Source: Candidatus Aquidulcis frankliniae
Lineage (GTDB): Bacteria; Chloroflexota; Limnocylindria; Limnocylindrales; Limnocylindraceae
Assembly (NCBI GenBank): GCA_009925905.1
Contig: RFPZ01000051.1
Location: 1 to 8,805 of the forward strand
Length of the DNA stretch: 8,805 nucleotides
Reading direction: 5' to 3'
Positions 6,036 through 8,805 of this stretch are shown piece by piece (positions within the stretch are counted from its first letter, which is position 1; each line of letters opens with the position of its first letter). Both the position numbers and the translations under genes were made by a program. A model generated the notes under the pieces. It had not been told where the DNA came from. It saw only the letters and a program-made list of their open reading frames with translations, and did not search any database.

Positions 6036-7133
6036 ATGCCCGACCGATCCGCTCGCGAACAGCGCCCAGCCTATCCGCCACTGCCAACCACGGATCCCCT
6101 GACGGGCGAGCCGTTCAGCATGGATTTGAAGGCGGTGAAGGATGCAGTCCAGCGCACCGCTGGGAAGCTGCACATCACGCCGATCCTCTCGTCGGTTGGC
6201 GCTGCCGACGCCCTGCGCCGGAGCGGCGGCCCAACCCTCGGCGATGGCCGCGTGCGATTCAAGTCTGAGCATCTCCAGCGCAGTGGCTCGTACAAGGTTC
6301 GCGGCATGCTGAATCGCGTTGCGCGACTTGTGGAGTTCTTCGGGATTGAGGATGTGCAGCGCCGCGGGATCATCACTTTTAGCGCAGGAAACGCCGCCGC
6401 CGCCTACGCCTGGGCAGGCCGCGCCTACGGCATTCCCGTTGAGGTGGTCATGCCAGCAAAGGCCGTGCCTGCAAAGATCGCCGCCTGCAAAGCCTATGGG
6501 GCAACTGTGCACCTTGTCGAAGGGCACATGGGCACAGCAGGAGAGCTGAAGAACAAGCTGGTCGCAGAGCGTGGCCTCATTGATGCTCACCCATTTGATG
6601 ATCCGTTTGTGATTGCCGGTCACGGCAGCATGGGCATTGAGATCCTTGAGCAGATTCCCGAAGCTGATGTCGTCATTGGTGGACTTGGCGGAGGCGGCAT
6701 GCTCTGTGGGGCATCTGTTGCGCTCCGCGCACTAAAGCCCGAGATTCGGCTCTACGGTGTTGAGCCCGACGGCTCCTCTGCCGTGAAGCAGGCGGTAGAC
6801 ACGGGCGGTGTCGTGCCAGTAACTCCCGTCACGGTTGCCGATGGACTTGGAGCGCCGTACGCCGGATCTTGGACACTTCCGCTCGCCTCGTCGCTGCTTG
6901 ACGGTCTAGTGACACTTCCTGATGAAGAGATTCTCGGCGGCTTGCGCTTCGCGATGGAGCGCCTTAAGCAGGTGGTGGAACCGGCTGGAGCCGCCGCACT
7001 TGCCGCGCTGCTGTTTGGTCGCATCCCTGTCATCCCTGGCGATCGCGTCGTCGTGATCCTGAGCGGCGGGAACGTCGACCTCACCCGCATCCCTGAATTC
7101 CTTGAACGCGCAGCACCGGTTCCAGGCGCGTAA
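6036..7133 (+). CDS. PLP-dependent threonine/serine dehydratase family enzyme
   Basis: A 365-residue fold-type II PLP enzyme. Seen: the cofactor Lys87 in SGSYKVRGM; SAGNAAAAYAWA (116-127), equivalent to the substrate-binding S-x-GNH/A loop; the glycine-rich phosphate-binding loop GGLGGGGMLCG (215-225); VEPAGAAALAALL (313-325); and the ring-nitrogen motif SGGNVDL (343-349). Known: threonine/serine ammonia-lyases of this type deaminate L-Thr to 2-oxobutanoate or L-Ser to pyruvate. There is no C-terminal ACT domain, so the feedback-inhibited biosynthetic form is unlikely and a catabolic dehydratase is favoured. Related racemases or other lyases of the fold cannot be excluded. Start: ATG 6036 follows the promoter-like box directly and adds a Pro-rich tail of about 29 residues ahead of the usual domain start. 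An internal ATG at 6120 would give the conventional length, but its ribosome site is poor. It is followed by a 64-base gap and rmuC. Confidence 0.88.
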   Translation: MPDRSAREQRPAYPPLPTTDPLTGEPFSMDLKAVKDAVQRTAGKLHITPILSSVGAADALRRSGGPTLGDGRVRFKSEHLQRSGSYKVRGMLNRVARLVEFFGIEDVQRRGIITFSAGNAAAAYAWAGRAYGIPVEVVMPAKAVPAKIAACKAYGATVHLVEGHMGTAGELKNKLVAERGLIDAHPFDDPFVIAGHGSMGIEILEQIPEADVVIGGLGGGGMLCGASVALRALKPEIRLYGVEPDGSSAVKQAVDTGGVVPVTPVTVADGLGAPYAGSWTLPLASSLLDGLVTLPDEEILGGLRFAMERLKQVVEPAGAAALAALLFGRIPVIPGDRVVVILSGGNVDLTRIPEFLERAAPVPGA

Positions 7134-7152
7134 GTACGCCGCGTTGCCGCGC

Positions 7153-7177
7153 GACTGTGCCAAACAGTCGGCACAGT
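7153..7177. repeat. Overlapping inverted repeats upstream of rmuC (possible operator)
   Basis: Seen: ACTGTGCC (7154-7161) and GGCACAGT (7170-7177) form a perfect 8-base inverted repeat around an 8-base spacer. Inside the same stretch, GACTGT (7153-7158) also pairs perfectly with ACAGTC (7164-7169) across 5 bases. The ACAGT element thus occurs twice, 9 bases apart, and competes for one ACTGT partner. There is no T-run after it, so it is a poor intrinsic terminator. It lies between the dehydratase stop and the rmuC start, ending 20 bases before the ATG, where a regulator site or a leader hairpin would sit. Confidence 0.45.
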
Positions 7178-7197
7178 GATCGGGCAAGATTGGCGAT

Positions 7198-8226
7198 ATG
7201 AACGACATACTCGTAGCACTCGCCGTCCTCTTTACTAGCATCGCCGCCATCGCATCTGTGTATGCAGCCGTGCGTGCCGGACGCCCAGCGCAACCCGACC
7301 AGAGTGCTGCCCTTCAAGCCGCGCAGCTTGCAACCATGGTGCAGGGGCTTGTTGAGCAGTCCAATCGCGATCGCGAGAGCGTGCAACAGGCCTTAGCCGC
7401 GGGCGCAAAGGGCACTACTGAACAGCTCCAACAGGTTGGTGAACGCCTGGGAATCATTGATCGCGCGCAGCAGCAGATTGAAGAGCTGAAGGGCCAGGTC
7501 GTTGACCTTGTTGGCATCCTCGGCAGCAATCAAGCGCGTGGTGCGTTTGGCGAAGTCCGCCTCGAACAGATCGTTGAAGACGTGCTCCCCGCCGAGCTCT
7601 ATGAGTTCCAGGCAACACTCTCAAATCGAGCGCGCGTCGACTGTCTGATTCGTTTCGGTGAACGTGGCGGCGACCTTGCAGTTGACTCAAAGTTCCCACT
7701 CGAGTCGTATCGCAGCATGCTCGCGGCCGGCGATGATGCCACTCGTATCGTTGCCGAGCGCCAATTCAAAGTTGACGTCAAGAAGCATATCGACGACATC
7801 TCATCGAAGTACCTCATCAAGGGGGAGACACGCGACCTTGCCCTCATGTTCATTCCGGCAGAGTCCATTTACGGCGAGCTCCTACAACACTTCGCCGACC
7901 TCGTGGAATACGCAAGTAAGAAGCGGGTGTATCTCGCCAGCCCGAACACCATCCATGGCTGGTTGACCAATCTCCGGTCGGTCTACATCGATACCAAGAT
8001 CGCCGCGCAGGCATCACTCATCCAGCGCGAGGTGCGCCTCATCCTCGACGACGTTGGTCGCCTTGGGGAGCGCGTTGAGAGCCTGGAAGGTCACTTTGGG
8101 CAGGCCAGCAAAGACATTGAGCAGATCAAGACCTCGGCAAAGAAGGTCCTCGATCGTGGCGAGAAGATCGAACGGGTAGAGCTGACCGCCGGCGACGATC
8201 CAGAGAGCCCAGCCCTGAAAAGTTGA
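7198..8226 (+). CDS. rmuC: DNA recombination protein RmuC homologue
   Basis: A 342-residue RmuC-family protein. Seen: an N-terminal membrane anchor (LVALAVLFTSIAAIASVYAAV, 5-25); a Gln/Glu-rich, probably coiled-coil region (about 35-108); then the RmuC domain with RGAFGEVRLEQIVEDVLP (114-131), AVDSKFPLESY (161-171), LALMFIPAESIYGELL (214-229) and YLASPNTIHGWL (245-256), followed by a second helical tail. Known: RmuC carries a restriction-endonuclease-like core and was first described as limiting recombination at inverted repeats in E. coli; its biochemistry is poorly defined. The conserved D-x-K of that core is present (D163, K165). It is shorter than E. coli RmuC (about 475 residues) mainly in the coiled coil and C-terminal tail, which is common in other phyla. 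No Shine-Dalgarno precedes ATG 7198, and CAAGAT ends 7 bases before it, so a leaderless start is possible. Confidence 0.93.
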   Translation: MNDILVALAVLFTSIAAIASVYAAVRAGRPAQPDQSAALQAAQLATMVQGLVEQSNRDRESVQQALAAGAKGTTEQLQQVGERLGIIDRAQQQIEELKGQVVDLVGILGSNQARGAFGEVRLEQIVEDVLPAELYEFQATLSNRARVDCLIRFGERGGDLAVDSKFPLESYRSMLAAGDDATRIVAERQFKVDVKKHIDDISSKYLIKGETRDLALMFIPAESIYGELLQHFADLVEYASKKRVYLASPNTIHGWLTNLRSVYIDTKIAAQASLIQREVRLILDDVGRLGERVESLEGHFGQASKDIEQIKTSAKKVLDRGEKIERVELTAGDDPESPALKS

Positions 8227-8251
8227 GAAAAGTCGTCTGATCCGCTACGGT
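8223..8251 (+). promoter_or_regulatory. Putative promoter of the small membrane-protein pair
   Basis: TTGAGA (8223-8228) matches the -35 consensus at five of six positions and overlaps the rmuC stop codon. A 17-base spacer leads to TACGGT (8246-8251), a TAnnnT -10-like box. Transcription would start near 8258, giving a leader of roughly 37 bases with a clear Shine-Dalgarno, unlike the other genes here. Pattern-based only; read-through from rmuC is also possible. Confidence 0.42.
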
Positions 8252-8261
8252 TTTTCCCTGG

Positions 8262-8278
8262 GTTGAGAATCAACTCAA
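8262..8278. repeat. Short inverted repeats in the leader of the small-gene pair
   Basis: GTTGA-GAA-TCAAC (8262-8274) is a 5-base inverted repeat with a 3-base centre, and TTGAG (8263-8267) pairs alternatively with CTCAA (8274-8278). The motif GTTGAGAA also occurs at 8222-8229, 40 bases upstream, overlapping the presumed -35. It may be a regulator half-site pair or simple chance; the elements are short. Confidence 0.3.
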
Positions 8279-8294
8279 AGAAAAGGGAGGAACT

Positions 8295-8465
8295 ATGGAT
8301 TCGAAGAACCTGTACATCGCTGCCGCTGGGGCAAGCCTTGTGATCTCGATCGCACTGTACTTTGGACTTGGCGTTGCGGCCGATAAGGACGCAGGCATCT
8401 ACGTCGGCCTTTGGGTCGGCGCGATCCTCGGACTCGGCAACCTGCTCGCCAAGAAGAGCAAGTGA
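8295..8465 (+). CDS. Small hypothetical membrane protein, 56 residues, two predicted helices
   Basis: Begins MDSKNLYIAAAGASLVISIA and ends LLAKKSK. Seen: hydrophobic helices at about 7-28 and 33-52, separated by a short charged turn (ADKDAG), with a lysine-rich C-terminus. A strong Shine-Dalgarno, GGGAGG, ends 4 bases before the ATG, the best ribosome site in the window. The second helix is glycine-rich (GLWVGAILGLGN), which favours helix packing. It faintly recalls the two-helix AtpZ/AtpI-like small proteins by glycine pattern, but I would not assign that family, and no ATP synthase genes are near. The reading frame ends as AAGTGA, whose GTG is the start of the next tiny gene. Function unknown; probably an inner-membrane hairpin. 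Confidence 0.8.
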   Translation: MDSKNLYIAAAGASLVISIALYFGLGVAADKDAGIYVGLWVGAILGLGNLLAKKSK

Positions 8466-8545
8466 ACGACCCGATCGTCTTCGGGCTTGGTGTCCTCGTA
8501 ATGCTGCCCGTGATTTGGGCGGCGTATAAGGATCTCCGCAGCTAA
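8462..8545 (+). CDS. Tiny hypothetical membrane protein, 27 residues, one predicted helix
   Basis: A GTG start at 8462 overlaps the preceding TGA stop (GTGA), followed by 27 codons and a TAA. Seen: a short polar N-terminus (NDP), one hydrophobic helix (residues 5-21, VFGLGVLVMLPVIWAAY), and a charged tail (KDLRS), which is a well-formed single-pass small protein. The overlap implies translation by re-initiation from the 56-residue gene, and the strong terminator starts 20 bases after its stop, so it is the last reading frame of the transcript. No family is recognised. A chance ORF is possible at this length, but helix composition, stop-start overlap and position before the terminator together argue for a real gene. 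Confidence 0.6.
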   Translation: MNDPIVFGLGVLVMLPVIWAAYKDLRS

Positions 8546-8565
8546 CGTTTTCGATCAGTTAAGAG

Positions 8566-8602
8566 CGCCTCGTTGCGGCTGACGTCGCAACGAGGCGTTT
8601 TT
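8566..8602 (+). terminator. Strong intrinsic terminator
   Basis: A perfect 12-base-pair stem, CGCCTCGTTGCG (8566-8577) with CGCAACGAGGCG (8586-8597), surrounds the 8-base loop GCTGACGT and is followed at once by TTTTT (8598-8602) and ATTT. It ends the + strand transcript of the two small genes (and rmuC if co-transcribed). The T-run overlaps the stop codon of the convergent cytidine deaminase gene. On the minus strand the same stem is followed by CTCTTAACT, a weak U-tract, so it may act in both directions. Confidence 0.93.
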
Positions 8603-8805
8603 ATTTACCGATATTCTCCGGGCCGAAGGAGTTCGGTAGCAGCAGTTCAAATGGGTAGCGATTAATGCGCAGAATCTCTAGCCGTTCGTCCAGGTTCACC
8701 GCAATGATGGGGATTGAGAGGCTGGCAGCAAACTCACGAATGCGCTGACGGCAGATGCCACATGGCGCCGGCGCCTCTGCCGGTGACTGCACCGCGAACG
8801 CCAGC
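8601..8805 (-). CDS. cdd: Cytidine deaminase, C-terminal part (5' end outside window)
   Basis: The gene enters from the right edge and its last 67 residues are visible. Seen: APAPCGICRQRIREF (11-25), the PCxxC zinc-binding motif with the two Cys ligands and the following RQ..REF of homotetrameric cytidine deaminases; then IIAVNLDE (33-40), and the terminal LLLPNSFGPENIG (54-66), typical of the family. Known: it hydrolytically deaminates cytidine or deoxycytidine to uridine or deoxyuridine in pyrimidine salvage, with zinc-bound water activated by the Glu of an HAE motif, which lies beyond the window. A standard enzyme is about 130 residues, so roughly half is seen. The TAA stop (8603-8601) sits in the T-run of the shared terminator. 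Blasticidin deaminases share this motif, but the tail fits Cdd better. Confidence 0.92.
   Translation of the reverse strand, partial: LAFAVQSPAEAPAPCGICRQRIREFAASLSIPIIAVNLDERLEILRINRYPFELLLPNSFGPENIGK

Noticed and set aside
8242..8255. CCG-CTA-CGG followed by TTTTT as an rmuC terminator
   Set aside because: The stem is only three base pairs; it is too weak for an intrinsic terminator and more likely part of the next promoter region.
1..8805. Nucleoside salvage cluster, because a nucleoside hydrolase and a cytidine deaminase lie at the two ends
   Set aside because: The two genes are more than 8 kb apart, on different strands and separated by unrelated operons; the link may be chance.
1..8805. 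Defence island, phage, transposon, CRISPR or tRNA-associated insertion
   Set aside because: No integrase, transposase, repeat-spacer array, tRNA-like cloverleaf or toxin-antitoxin signature was seen, and composition looks even across the window.

Overview
This is a GC-rich (about 60% by eye), densely packed bacterial chromosome segment with twelve protein-coding genes. It has no rRNA, tRNA, CRISPR array, insertion sequence or phage gene. The archaeal-type ATP-dependent DNA ligase, the frequent lack of Shine-Dalgarno sequences, and several -10-like boxes 6-9 bases before a start codon fit Chloroflexota (Limnocylindria-like) or Actinobacteriota. That placement is an impression from gene content and style, not a phylogeny.

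Layout, left to right. (1) The 3' end of a nucleoside hydrolase (+, 1-228) converges on a GNAT acetyltransferase (-, 238-762). (2) Divergent from it is a tight + strand operon: ATP-dependent DNA ligase (839-2578), class V aminotransferase (2575-3843) and an unrecognised three-helix membrane protein (3836-4258), each overlapping the next by 4-8 bases. (3) This meets, end to end, a - strand group made of an ElaA-like GNAT (5988-5560), a ten-helix EamA/DMT exporter (5563-4622) and a stand-alone OmpR/PhoB winged-helix protein with no receiver domain (4586-4263), which appears to have its own promoter. (4) Divergent from that group is a PLP-dependent threonine/serine dehydratase (+, 6036-7133), then rmuC (+, 7198-8226). 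(5) Two very small membrane-protein genes follow (+, 8295-8465 and 8462-8545), coupled by a GTGA overlap. (6) A strong intrinsic terminator closes this unit and faces the 3' end of a cytidine deaminase gene (-, 8601 to the window edge).

Most of the content is ordinary metabolism and DNA maintenance: nucleoside hydrolase and cytidine deaminase (nucleoside salvage), ligase and RmuC (DNA joining and recombination control), PLP enzymes (amino-acid chemistry), and a GNAT coupled to a DMT transporter (possibly modification plus export of a small molecule). I see no clear new defence or mobile system. The best second-look items are the tiny coupled membrane-protein pair, the orphan winged-helix regulator, the shared leaderless-type start architecture at several genes, and the alternative inverted repeats just upstream of rmuC.
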